Positions 30,201 through 32,055 of a stretch of DNA of 32,243 nt are shown in pieces; the first letter of the stretch is position 1, and the number at the start of each line of letters is the position of its first letter. Under the pieces are notes generated by a model. It saw only the letters and a program-made list of their open reading frames with translations, did no database searches and was not told the DNA's origin. The DNA is from Phoronis ovalis (Eukaryota > Phoronida > Phoronidae). Position numbers and translations under genes: made by a program. The stretch lies in the NCBI GenBank assembly GCA_028565635.1, contig JAOXYB010024623.1:1-32243 (forward strand), read 5' to 3'.

Positions 30201-32055
30201 TAACCCATCAGCATCACAGTATTTACCAGCTGCAAAGATGGAAATAAATGTCATGTCGGCATACATACTGTAAATCCCTTTATTTTCGCGGTCTCTTAGT
30301 TTCACGATTTTGTTCAAAAATATTTTCGCGAGAATTGTGCGAATTATCAATCGTCAAATACTAGAAAAATATTTTTCTAAACCGGTTACTACGCAGCATG
30401 CTTGAAGCGAAAGTAGGTCACTCATGACTACTAGTTCAATGCGGGCTTATATAACGTTCAAATTCAAACATGAAGCTGTGGCTAGCTACTAGTACTCCTG
30501 ACAAAAAATATTTTGAATCTGCACAAACTGAAGTTGATAATTTACTAAATAAAACTCCTCCGACATCTAAGAAGAGGAAACGTGAATATAATATTTTTAG
30601 TGGTGAAATTCATGCAAAAATTGGGAAATATGCGGTGGACAATGGTAACACAAAGGCAGCTTGCCATTTTGCTGCTGATCTTGGAATCTAGTTGAATGAA
30701 TCTAGTGTTCGAAGTATTAAAAAACCGTATATTCGTCATCTTGAAATTAATGGCCAGGAGCACGGTGAAGTGATTAATTTGTCTGGTAGTCCACAAGGTC
30801 GACCTACAAAACTGGGGAATGAACTTGAACGAGAACTCAAACAATATTGTGTGATTTTACTTAGTGAATTTTAATGCCTAGGACTTTCATTTCAATTGGA
30901 TTTTATTCACATTTCAACACATTCTTGTGATTTCGTTCTGGTTTTAATCGATGTTAATAAAGGTGGTGAGTACTAAATTGTTTAAATGTATATTGTTGTT
31001 TTTCTTAAAATTTCAAAATGGCAGATCACCATGCCATATTGAATGGGCGCCGCCATACTGGATTTGCCGATCCTTTTAAATGCGAGGTACTAATTTGTGC
31101 TCGCTAATGTGCTCGTGAAATTCGTGTAAATTAATTCCTTGCGAAAATAAAGGGATTTACAGTAGTTCACTGTTGTCACCAATATAATAAACTATCACTG
31201 TTGCTGCTATCTCTTGCAGTATAGGTATTACCGGGTTCTTAGATGTTAGCCCTTTTTCTGGACGTTTATTCAGGCATAGTCTCAGGCCTCCCCTTGTTCT
31301 CTTTCTCTCTGTGACTACGTATATCAGCAACCCAACATTTACGAGAAACTTACATCACATGACTAAGATGATGTCATAATACTACTTTTAAATTATATCT
31401 TTTTTTATTCCCAATTTTAAGTGTCTGCGAGTCTGTAATGTATTAGCCAATCAAAAAAAACTTGCTTTGATCTTGAATCATATTGACAAGCATCTTAGGG
31501 TGTTTCTGTGGCTTAGAATCAACATAAATTTCATTTTATTTCTATGACAATATGTTTTTTTCTTACCTGGGCAGGGTAAGCAGTCAAATGGATCATCTGC
31601 ATGTGTAACATTGTTATAAGTCCCAGCAGGACATTCATATTCACGAGCTGTTTTACTGCTCTCTAGACAATAAGCACCTACAAAACAAAGGGATGTGAAA
31701 TATTATGTGTGAGCAATAAAAATACCTCAGGATTACAACAGAAAGGCTCAACATTCAATAAACAAAAAAAGCACAGTTATAAAACATTTGAATGATGTAA
31801 ACTTTCACATTGTAATTTGTAATAGAGCATGACTATATGAACAATAACAGTATTATAGCTGTCTATAGCTCATCATGAGTTGGTTACCTCTAGGGCATGG
31901 TGTGTCCAAGTATGTTGTCGAGTTAGCTAAGCAGTAGTATCCTGCTACACATGGTTCACAAGATGCTTTATGAGTGACATCATTATATGTTCCTGCAGGG
32001 CAACCAATGGGAGCATCAGAGCCTTCAGGGCAATAATGACCTTCTGGACAATAGC
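43..32055 (-). CDS. Giant single-pass transmembrane protein with ephrin-receptor-like (GCC2/GCC3-like) Cys-rich repeats and a coiled-coil tail; partial at both ends, 49 exons
   Basis: Seen: 49 exons whose GT-AG junctions and phases all agree, giving about 3,409 codons without a stop. Order: tandem Cys-rich units with core CPxGxYCPxG and CxxCxPGYYC (residues 1 to about 2600), a non-repeat membrane-proximal region (about 2600-2969), one hydrophobic helix (about 2970-2996), then a basic stop-transfer stretch and a charged, heptad-like tail to 3409. Known: such units belong to the ephrin-receptor-like / GCC2-GCC3 / TNFR-like Cys-rich group, normally extracellular and disulphide bonded. Inferred: a cell-surface receptor or adhesion protein with a scaffold-like tail. 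No catalytic domain is visible. Of 48 internal introns 37 are phase 1. The signal peptide and N-terminus lie upstream (above 32243); the C-terminus lies below 43. No established gene name is recognised. Exons are listed individually below; residue numbers count from the first codon in the window. Confidence 0.88.
238..1485 (-). other. Intron E48/E49, 1.25 kb
   Basis: AT-rich. The short plus-strand frame at 622-828 has no recognisable content. It contains a perfect 18-base palindrome (958-975). No exon-like segment with matching phase was found. Confidence 0.7.
958..975. repeat. Perfect 18-base palindrome
   Basis: CATGCAAGTACTTGCATG is its own reverse complement. It lies in an intron. It could be a dimeric factor site or chance. 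Confidence 0.6.
1486..1661 (-). CDS. E48: cytoplasmic tail, coiled coil (phase 1-0)
   Basis: Acceptor TTTGTAG, donor GAG|GTTTTAG, a weak site and the only GT near the end. Encodes DLTENEVKEIMANHQREL, EEALKKQDMEKDRAFSEL and RKEDELREKHRLE. The open frame beyond the donor runs into a T-rich tract (INLFFF), which I treat as intron. Phase 0 agrees with E49. Confidence 0.78.
2052..2223 (-). CDS. E47: cytoplasmic tail, coiled coil (phase 0-1)
   Basis: Acceptor TTGATAG, donor GTACATATG. Encodes AHGQSDLLRHQNAEKLQLER, then NRDEEKAYDNIIRNANDNRR and LIESKATELAFKLQ. Strongly helical, highly charged. It is preserved in frame on both sides. Confidence 0.84.
2565..2746 (-). CDS. E46: cytoplasmic tail (phase 1-0)
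   Basis: Acceptor AATTTAG, donor GTAACTTTT. Encodes ENELMDAVRILLDRLTTGN, then EEMIRNAQQAGVSGLT and a Ser/Thr-rich stretch VSRSTVPSMAQHPSG. A likely helical segment with a possible phosphorylation linker. Confidence 0.86.
2747..3257 (-). other. Intron E45/E46, 511 bases
   Basis: Very AT-rich, several A and T runs near 3030-3120. The plus-strand frame at 2735-2926 shows no domain. Nothing else seen. Confidence 0.6.
3258..3655 (-). CDS. E45: cytoplasmic tail, first coiled coil (phase 2-1)
   Basis: Acceptor CATTTAG, donor GTATGAG. An acidic/Gly lead (EPDLLGPRPGVEGAEAG) is followed by VLYDKLEDQNLHLASQLAKH, RDFYERMSGQTEELKRMLNN and a charged run EAERERRERGD. Heptad-like hydrophobic spacing suggests coiled coil. 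It ends NMGGVHKTYKFAG. No catalytic motif. Confidence 0.88.
3962..4139 (-). CDS. E44: transmembrane helix and basic, Pro/Tyr-rich juxtamembrane segment (phase 1-2)
   Basis: Acceptor TTCTTTAG, donor GTAACATTTGG. Starts MLIFLAACVILLVVAIIVW, a clear single-pass helix, followed by positive residues (RPRNAG, KHWKPKYR), which fits a type I topology with the tail in the cytoplasm. Then LGAPPPMPHYIMYDDEHWPD offers Pro-rich and acidic-flanked Tyr sites that could serve SH3/SH2-type partners (inference). Confidence 0.9.
4259..4407 (-). CDS. E43: stalk leading into the transmembrane helix (phase 2-1)
   Basis: Acceptor CCCACAG, donor GTAATGG. Encodes EVLITVKDYGAACPTDSS, a Ser/Asn/Lys-rich stalk and APDWGLII, the start of the membrane helix. 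The last strand of the E42 module (VLITV) continues into this exon. Confidence 0.85.
4808..5159 (-). CDS. E42: membrane-proximal HYPVY/NTNPNFDYGAF module (phase 1-2)
   Basis: Acceptor TTTGTAG, donor GTTGG. Residues about 2809-2926. It opens with a dibasic segment (TLRRRLLA), then CLEIDDLVVFRVWVNE, SHYPVYQKDHLYNTNPNFDY, GAFRQLKYYI and HVFTDAGTYVFADAQ. The order of short beta-like strands with a late GTYVF resembles cupredoxin-like or PKD-like beta sandwiches, but I see no full copper-ligand set and do not assign a family. It sits about 45 residues before the membrane helix. Confidence 0.87.
5307..5436 (-). CDS. E41: membrane-proximal region (phase 0-1)
   Basis: Acceptor TTTTATAG, donor GTAAAGTTATC. 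Encodes TLQGVIGPASTTVGPKN, TFVCNFWPDRTTGVIY and NLNQTSTLF. Recovered because it is the only interval here that is open, flanked by valid splice sites and phase-matched to E40 and E42. Confidence 0.8.
5763..5913 (-). CDS. E40: membrane-proximal region (phase 2-0)
   Basis: Acceptor CTGTCAG, donor GTATTTTTT. Encodes CACNSYTASEEICNQACIQN, then TMTIELSADGSVQTK and DPQSGQVTVK. The open frame continues beyond the donor, but the extension has no repeat character, and only the spliced version joins E41 in phase. Confidence 0.8.
5914..6468 (-). other. Intron E39/E40, 555 bases
   Basis: AT-rich, no repeat or coding signal recognised. The plus-strand frame at 6199-6381 is uninformative. Confidence 0.6.
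6469..7480 (-). CDS. E39: 1,012-nt uninterrupted Cys-rich exon (phase 1-2)
   Basis: Acceptor TTTACAG, donor GTGAGCATAT. It encodes about 337 residues (about 2378-2715). The first two thirds carry several YCP/FCP units (CPPAYFCPIGSEPYLC, RGGHYCPGVTGMPPIC, CPEGYFCPAGTGHG). The last third leaves the repeat plan: CTCVGRFRSFQVSDGSC, CLSGYVFYNEVDL and an acidic segment with CTAACGEDGG. It is over three times longer than any other Cys-rich exon and has none of the introns that cut similar units elsewhere. Confidence 0.92.
7776..7931 (-). CDS. E38: Cys-rich exon closing supra-repeat C (phase 1-1)
   Basis: Acceptor TTCAAG, donor GTGTGTGC. Encodes YLCPPGKYCEEGIGPVEC, LTYRDTSGAESITDC and HACPGGFWCNMT. 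Confidence 0.87.
8227..8501 (-). CDS. E37: Cys-rich exon (phase 2-1)
   Basis: Acceptor ATTTTCAG, donor GTAAAT. Encodes QGNCSAGYFCLAGSDEFTP, an acidic Pro/Ser insert, PCPTDTECAGPCPAGSYC, PEHTLRNATGASQVSDC and LCPPGFWCHE. The insert separates two otherwise ordinary units. Confidence 0.87.
8761..8869 (-). CDS. E36: short Cys-rich exon (phase 1-2)
   Basis: Acceptor TTTGTAG, donor GTAGGGTATA. Encodes TVYPVMCPNGTHTNNFTYEL, then SASECLPCPTGLFC. Only 36 codons. An Arg codon is completed across the next intron (AG+G). Confidence 0.83.
9029..9355 (-). CDS. E35: long Cys-rich exon (phase 1-1)
   Basis: Acceptor TTTTTAG, donor GTAAGTAT. One hundred and nine codons: SDCLPCTGGYYCETSGL, CAPGFYCPSNDTTIAANP, LCPAGYYCPEGSPAPLLC, CIPCPAGYYCQSTIDP and CPPFHYCPL. 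Second-largest exon; covers about two units without introns. Confidence 0.88.
9516..9540. repeat. Perfect 11-base hairpin in intron E34/E35
   Basis: CTGAACAAGAC, a 3-base loop (AGG), then GTCTTGTTCAG. Eleven paired bases with a minimal loop. No terminator role is expected within a long intron. Confidence 0.7.
9685..9849 (-). CDS. E34: Cys-rich exon (phase 1-1)
   Basis: Acceptor TATGTAG, donor GTCAGTATC. Encodes LCEPGYYCQGGAWDRVP, NGPCPSGNYCPEGIPAP and IQCPAGTLRNVS. The long open frame overlapping it is in another frame and is rejected. Confidence 0.86.
9850..10645 (-). other. Intron E33/E34, 796 bases, carrying a microsatellite
   Basis: Dominated by the TG/TA tract at 10071-10366. Outside it the intron is AT-rich with no exon-like segment. 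Confidence 0.75.
10071..10366. repeat. Compound (TG/TA)n microsatellite that switches to (CA/TA)n
   Basis: From 10071 to about 10310 the plus strand is TGTG/TATA alternation; from 10311 it becomes CACA/TATA. The tract is therefore purine-pyrimidine alternating throughout with an inverted centre near 10310/10311. Open frames here on both strands (runs of Tyr, Val, Cys, Met or of Thr, His, Ile) are low-complexity artefacts. Confidence 0.9.
10646..10789 (-). CDS. E33: short Cys-rich exon (phase 1-1)
   Basis: Acceptor GTCTTTAG, donor GTTGGTTGC. Encodes SYCPAGLPPQPCLQGTFN, NGTGLSEESQCANC and SAGKYCQGSGNTYPT. Phases agree with E32 and E34. Confidence 0.86.
11249..11481 (-). CDS. E32: Cys-rich repeat exon (phase 2-1)
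   Basis: Acceptor TTAACAG, donor GTGAGTCC. Encodes YVCTGGSSTGTPGTHSSN, MGYECPRGHYCPEGSVIEL, GTYQSNMAQSEC and CPAGSMCHVMNMTNPVDC. An internal Met run (MHMG, MCHVMNM) is unusual for the array. Confidence 0.86.
11482..12926 (-). other. Intron E31/E32, 1.45 kb
   Basis: Second-largest intron without a recognisable element. No YC/GC-rich repeat codons, no phase-matched exon. AT-rich with a slightly less AT-rich stretch around 12250-12350. Confidence 0.6.
12927..13147 (-). CDS. E31: Cys-rich repeat exon (phase 0-2)
   Basis: Acceptor CTTACAG, donor GTAAGATAC. Encodes VNQSYNASFTGNDICPMG, SYCVNGTEYPVPCPVG, AYSINVGLRNVSEC and CPPGHYCNELAFTE. The donor overlaps an in-frame TAA, so retention of the intron would truncate the protein. 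Confidence 0.86.
13448..13701 (-). CDS. E30: Cys-rich repeat exon (phase 1-0)
   Basis: Acceptor TTTCCAG, donor GTAATAA (CTG|GTA). Encodes DDCPVGHYCPLATGLATTYP, CPAGTYAPNTNLVSEENC, TACTSGMYCETDGL and ECFAGYYCTGGAASP, ending VNHL. Aligns to E7/E8 and E18/E19. Confidence 0.87.
13702..14861 (-). other. Intron E29/E30, 1.16 kb
   Basis: AT-rich, no exon-like Cys-rich segment and no recognised mobile element. Confidence 0.6.
14862..15083 (-). CDS. E29: Cys-rich repeat exon (phase 1-1)
   Basis: Acceptor ATTGTAG, donor GTATTCATG. Encodes DYCFAGFYCPGGQDTATP, ECWPGHYCEVGSVVPALC, GTYQHDTTQSSC and CPEGYFCDPYG. One exon here covers what E5 plus E6 and E17 plus E18 encode elsewhere. The longest open frame in this interval is an out-of-frame shadow; this frame is set by the neighbours and the repeat match. 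Confidence 0.86.
15084..15735 (-). other. Intron E28/E29, 652 bases
   Basis: AT-rich, with an ATTAATTAATTA simple run near 15620. No coding signal. Confidence 0.6.
15736..15927 (-). CDS. E28: Cys-rich repeat exon (phase 1-1)
   Basis: Acceptor TTTGCAG, donor GTAAG. Encodes NCSAGWYCNHTSALPDQHIC, PMGHYCMTGTAVPEPC, GTWSNTTHNDELLDC and VNCTSGWYCQ. Counterpart of E4 and E16. Confidence 0.88.
16283..16458 (-). CDS. E27: Cys-rich exon opening supra-repeat C (phase 2-1)
   Basis: Acceptor TGTGTAG, donor GTAACC. Encodes SLSSNDTCTPTWDC, TCPDFEMTTGGICPPGYYC and PVGSPRPVPCPGGLYC, ending LTTPT. Same plan as E15. Confidence 0.86.
16904..17075 (-). CDS. E26: Cys-rich exon closing supra-repeat B (phase 1-2)
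   Basis: Acceptor CATGCAG, donor GTAAACTTG. Encodes AWNDTSCLECSPGYYC, EGAGNTVPDGLCDAGFFC and AGGSYQRRP, then a cysteine-free linker. The GFFCAGGS plus linker motif parallels E3 and E14. It leaves in phase 2, and E27 restores the Gly codon. Confidence 0.86.
17244..17366 (-). CDS. E25: short Cys-rich exon (phase 1-1)
   Basis: Acceptor TATTACAG, donor GTAAAAG. Encodes YFCLNTTIVPEDCPTAHYC, PQGTEFAEQYPC and QEGTFNNNT. Counterpart of the GYYCL-N-(S/T) segment of E1 and E14. Recovered from the raw sequence by phase-matched splice sites. Confidence 0.85.
17367..17997 (-). other. Intron E24/E25, 631 bases
   Basis: AT-rich, nothing recognised. Confidence 0.6.
17998..18162 (-). CDS. E24: Cys-rich repeat exon (phase 1-1)
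   Basis: Acceptor TTTGTAG, donor GTATGTTTTG. Encodes VNVSDPQSGVPFTGEGDVC, PPGHECPENSTYPSPC, VAGTYAALPQMGACDPC and PF. The canonical YC is replaced by EC in GHECPEN. Confidence 0.86.
18487..18514 (-). repeat. Exon-like segment at the 5' end of intron E23/E24
   Basis: Twenty-eight bases starting at the GT donor match E23 coding bases 18587-18614 at 23 positions, offset by exactly 100. The exonic GAAAGTGA corresponds to the donor GTAAGTGA. Confidence 0.55.
18515..18646 (-). CDS. E23: Cys-rich repeat exon (phase 1-1) with a duplicated segment just inside the next intron
   Basis: Acceptor TTTCCAG, donor GTAAGTGAC. Encodes TFGSQPNLRNESDCSPC, SGGYYCDVEGWPEPRGSC and DPGFYCIQ. The intron immediately after the donor (18487-18514) resembles exon bases 18587-18614 at 23 of 28 positions, offset by exactly 100 bases. 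Confidence 0.86.
18991..19215 (-). CDS. E22: Cys-rich repeat exon (phase 1-1)
   Basis: Acceptor ATTTTCAG, donor GTAAGTAGTA. Encodes GLMGDICPVGHYCPTGSHTP, CANATYMNHTGAEVC, DECPMGYTCTRGSVADDC and QGYYCPAGTGFDIQPC. It equals E11 plus most of E12 without the intron that separates those two. Confidence 0.88.
19530..19664 (-). CDS. E21: Cys-rich repeat exon (phase 1-1)
   Basis: Acceptor TTTGTAG, donor GTATCATAG. Encodes KKNVSDCLPCLPGFYC, EVAGRPNVTGPCVAGYYC and SGGAETFNPT. Counterpart of the end of E9 plus E10. Confidence 0.87.
20322..20466. repeat. Imperfect fold-back repeat, MITE-like
   Basis: The left arm from about 20322 (ACATGTATGTACTAGGTGAC...) resembles the reverse complement of the right arm ending about 20466 (...TGCCACCTAATGCATGCA): TAGGTGACATAGCA against TAGGTGGCACAGCA, then AATCAACCCAACAATT against AATCAATCCCACAATT. 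No open frame; probably a non-autonomous element remnant. Confidence 0.55.
21163..21239. repeat. Left copy of a 77-base exact duplicate flanking the gap
   Basis: Identical to 21340-21416 and abuts the N run. Looks like unmerged contig ends. Confidence 0.9.
21240..21339. other. Assembly gap, 100 N
   Basis: Exactly 100 N, a conventional unknown-size gap. Any open frame read across it is meaningless. Confidence 0.99.
21340..21416. repeat. Right copy of the 77-base duplicate flanking the gap
   Basis: Begins CATATAGTACATGG and ends ATATTTTGGAG, base for base like 21163-21239. Confidence 0.9.
21743..22015 (-). CDS. E20: Cys-rich repeat exon (phase 1-1)
   Basis: Donor GTAAAC, acceptor TTATAG. Contains PCSAGTYGNQTGLQALSEC, VDCDPGWYCSSPGL, CEAGYYCKLGALYSNP and CPEGNYCPKGTPTPIEC. 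Ninety-one codons covering about one and a half repeat units. It follows the largest intron's lower-coordinate neighbour, with no sign of loss across the assembly gap because phases still match. Confidence 0.88.
22434..22619 (-). CDS. E19: Cys-rich repeat exon (phase 1-1)
   Basis: Acceptor TTTTTAG, donor GTTTGTGTC. Encodes DCYSCSPGYYCELAGL, DGYYCHGGANTSTPLDG and VTGDICPAGRYCELGSGS. Aligns to E8 (GTGDIC-type turn) and E30/E31. Confidence 0.86.
22819..23028 (-). CDS. E18: Cys-rich repeat exon (phase 1-1)
   Basis: Acceptor TTTTTAG, donor GTAAGTAG. Encodes YYQDNTGKADCTPCPEGKYC, then VDCPAGYYCPLRTEF and GTYSNVTQLAAQ. The junction codon with E19 is Ser, one of the few phase-1 junctions that does not split a Gly codon. 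Confidence 0.86.
23271..23432 (-). CDS. E17: Cys-rich repeat exon (phase 1-1)
   Basis: Acceptor TTTTACAG, donor GTATGCTGG. Encodes YYCDGVHLTRVSGPC, TGGYYCPGGQSTAAS and CPAGFKCPTGSNVPVICPR. GGQSTA corresponds to GGQDTA in E5 and E29. Recovered from the raw sequence by frame and splice sites. Confidence 0.86.
23691..23873 (-). CDS. E16: Cys-rich repeat exon (phase 1-1)
   Basis: Acceptor ATTACAG, donor GTTAGTTACC. Contains PCDAGYFCPGGNDVQNPP, CLAGYYCPQGSATSVQC and PNGTLSNQTGNTELANC, ending CLDCTP. A complete repeat unit with its sequon. Confidence 0.88.
24126..24281 (-). CDS. E15: Cys-rich exon opening supra-repeat B (phase 1-1)
   Basis: Acceptor CTTTTTAG, donor GTATGTTG. Encodes NFTDINVCSCPEYNYTGG, RCQPGTYCPSGSVAPVSC and GGWYCNGYGLSTPT. 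The CSCPEYNYTGGxC element is the counterpart of CTCPDFEMTTGGIC in E27 and CPIYSMNFTGGIC in E3. Confidence 0.87.
24535..24834 (-). CDS. E14: long Cys-rich exon closing supra-repeat A (phase 1-1)
   Basis: Acceptor ATTTTAG, donor GTATGTATAA. One hundred codons. LAGYYCLSNTSDPFQTPC matches E1, GSYNPNTTMTNSTACLLC carries two sequons, and NCSEGWFCTGGAYQAEP matches E3 and E26. It spans what is split over E1-E3 and E25-E26 elsewhere, so intron positions differ between copies. Confidence 0.88.
25145..25354 (-). CDS. E13: Cys-rich repeat exon with Gly/Ser insert (phase 1-1)
   Basis: Acceptor TTATAG, donor GTTAG. Contains SFCGTPGSPDADGQCDPGHY and a flexible insert ASPIAGSGHKGSGG before QCPEGSYCPRGTVTP. 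Ends GTYTDSP. Aligns with E23/E24. Confidence 0.87.
25793..25945 (-). CDS. E12: Cys-rich repeat exon (phase 1-1)
   Basis: Acceptor TTAAAG, donor GTTTGTTGAC. Contains YYCVNYDRADPCRQGYYC, PEGTGADLQPCPTGTFG and NTTGLGREDQCTQCT. Matches the end of E22 (GTGFDIQPCPVG). Confidence 0.87.
26241..26357 (-). CDS. E11: Cys-rich repeat exon (phase 1-1)
   Basis: Acceptor TTTGTAG, donor GTACTAATT. Encodes DICHAGHYCVEGSVAP, then LCGNGTYMNHTGASSC and DICPE. It is nearly identical in plan to E22 (DICPVGHYCPTGSHTP, ATYMNHTGAEVC), among the clearest supra-repeat correspondences. Confidence 0.87.
26594..26701 (-). CDS. E10: short Cys-rich exon (phase 1-1)
   Basis: Acceptor CGTTATAG, donor GTATAACAG. Encodes YYCDSWGQTNVTALCHEGYF, then CTRRSNSSTPTDGST. 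Only 36 codons. Frame and splice sites agree with both neighbours. Aligns with E21 of supra-repeat B. Confidence 0.84.
27098..27277 (-). CDS. E9: Cys-rich repeat exon (phase 1-1)
   Basis: Acceptor GTTGTAG, donor GTAAACATG. Contains FYCSGGSQEPSPVGQSYG, DKCTPGHYCPNGTDIPKSC, PPGTYHNSQGLEDITDC and LDCTE. The usual N-x-T sequon is degraded to N-S-Q here. Confidence 0.88.
27623..27889 (-). CDS. E8: Cys-rich repeat exon (phase 1-1)
   Basis: Acceptor TTTGTAG, donor GTTGGTAC. Contains CTSGYYCTLGAALATP, then VDGSTGDICPEGQYC, CPMGTFSNRAGLINSSEC and CTPGHYCSQTGL. The STGDIC turn also occurs at the E10/E11 junction, where an intron interrupts it. Aligns to E19/E20 and E30/E31. Confidence 0.88.
28224..28463 (-). 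CDS. E7: Cys-rich repeat exon (phase 1-1)
   Basis: Acceptor AATTTCAG, donor GTAAGG. A 30-residue cysteine-free lead with N-I-T and N-F-S sequons precedes TECPAGSYCPEGTKYDTEY, LCPNGTYSNRTGLSDSSQC and TPCDPGYYCSGL. The second half is a textbook repeat unit aligning to E18/E19 and E30. Confidence 0.88.
28709..28811 (-). CDS. E6: short Cys-rich exon (phase 0-1)
   Basis: Acceptor ATTTACAG, donor GTAAGTTAG. Encodes GSWNETGCPSGWYQPHWTQS, then ACEKCLAGSYCKAF. It matches E29 (GTYQHDTTQSSC...CPEGYFC) and E18 (GYYQDNTGKADC). Too short for an ORF scan; supported by splice sites, phase and the homologous position in the other supra-repeats. Confidence 0.84.
29137..29315 (-). CDS. E5: Cys-rich repeat exon (phase 1-0)
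   Basis: Acceptor CTTTCAG, donor GTGCCAAATG (CAG|GTG, phase 0). Contains ITDCLECTSGSYC and GPCDPGYYCPGGQDTAQP, then SPGHFCEQ. The GGQDTA signature is shared with E29 and, as GGQSTA, with E17, which fixes the register of the supra-repeats. Confidence 0.86.
29526..29741 (-). CDS. E4: Cys-rich repeat exon (phase 1-1)
   Basis: Acceptor CATTACAG, donor GTATGTAA. Starts TYCPTGSSVPTPCPRGQYC and ends EPCPAGTFS plus one base. Eight cysteines in 72 codons, with two YCxxG half-units. The Asn of the following N-R-T sequon is completed across the intron by E5. Confidence 0.88.
30044..30229 (-). CDS. E3: Cys-rich repeat exon opening supra-repeat A
   Basis: Acceptor TTTGCAG, donor GTATGT, phase 1-1. Contains EGWYCSGGAFSDKP, a linker rich in Asn, Ser and Tyr, then SMNFTGGICIPG. 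The combination of a GWYCxGGA segment, a linker and TGGxCxPG recurs only at E14/E15 and E26/E27, marking the start of each supra-repeat. Confidence 0.87.
30268..30289. repeat. Left terminal inverted repeat of the transposon
   Basis: Twenty-two bases matching the reverse complement of 31141-31162 without mismatch. Confidence 0.9.
30470..30874 (+). pseudogene. Truncated pogo-like transposase N-terminus with an in-frame TAG
   Basis: One frame runs from ATG at 30470 to TAA at 30872-30874, interrupted by TAG at 30689-30691. Before the stop: a basic segment SKKRKREYN and AKIGKYAVDNGNTKAACHFA, a helix-turn-helix-like pattern. After it: LNESSVRSIKKPYI and GRPTKLGNELERELKQY, the usual hinge of pogo/Tigger-like transposases in invertebrates (from memory of the family). 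Length is about 134 codons; the DDE catalytic domain is absent. The stop falls inside the conserved helix region, so this copy is inactive unless the TAG is an error. Confidence 0.72.
31141..31162. repeat. Right terminal inverted repeat of the transposon
   Basis: Begins GCGAAAATAAAGGGATTT; exact complement of the left end, followed by TA. Confidence 0.9.
31567..31677 (-). CDS. E2: Cys-rich repeat exon (phase 1-1)
   Basis: Acceptor TTTGTAG, donor GTAAGAA. Encodes AYCLESSKTAREYEC, then PAGTYNNVTHADDPFDC and LPCP. It has an N-V-T sequon at the usual repeat position. With E1 it aligns to the second half of E14. It has four cysteines. Confidence 0.87.
31888..32055 (-). CDS. E1: Cys-rich repeat exon (phase 1-1)
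   Basis: Acceptor CCTAG and donor GTAACC. It begins YCPEGHYCPEGSDAPIGC and ends TPCPR plus the first base of a Gly codon. The segment VAGYYCLANSTTYLDTPC is closely matched by LAGYYCLSNTSDPFQTPC in E14, so this exon looks like the tail of a supra-repeat whose main part lies upstream of the window. Confidence 0.88.

Larger units (their letters stand above)
30268..31162 (+). mobile_element. Tc1/mariner-pogo type DNA transposon remnant, 895 bases
   Basis: Terminal inverted repeats of 22 bases start CTGTAAATCCCTTTATTT at 30268 and end with the exact reverse complement at 31162; identity stops at the next base. Both ends are bordered by TA (30266-30267, 31163-31164), the target duplicated by this superfamily. 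It lies opposite in sense to the host gene and carries only the N-terminal part of a transposase-like frame, so it is non-autonomous. Confidence 0.85.
30230..31566 (-). other. Intron E2/E3, 1.34 kb, hosting a DNA transposon
   Basis: About two thirds of the intron is the element at 30268-31162. Without it the intron would be about 440 bases, typical of this gene. The remainder (31165-31566) shows nothing. Confidence 0.8.

Noticed and set aside
30470-30874. The transposon frame as a host gene
   Set aside because: It lies inside perfect terminal repeats with TA borders and contains an in-frame stop.
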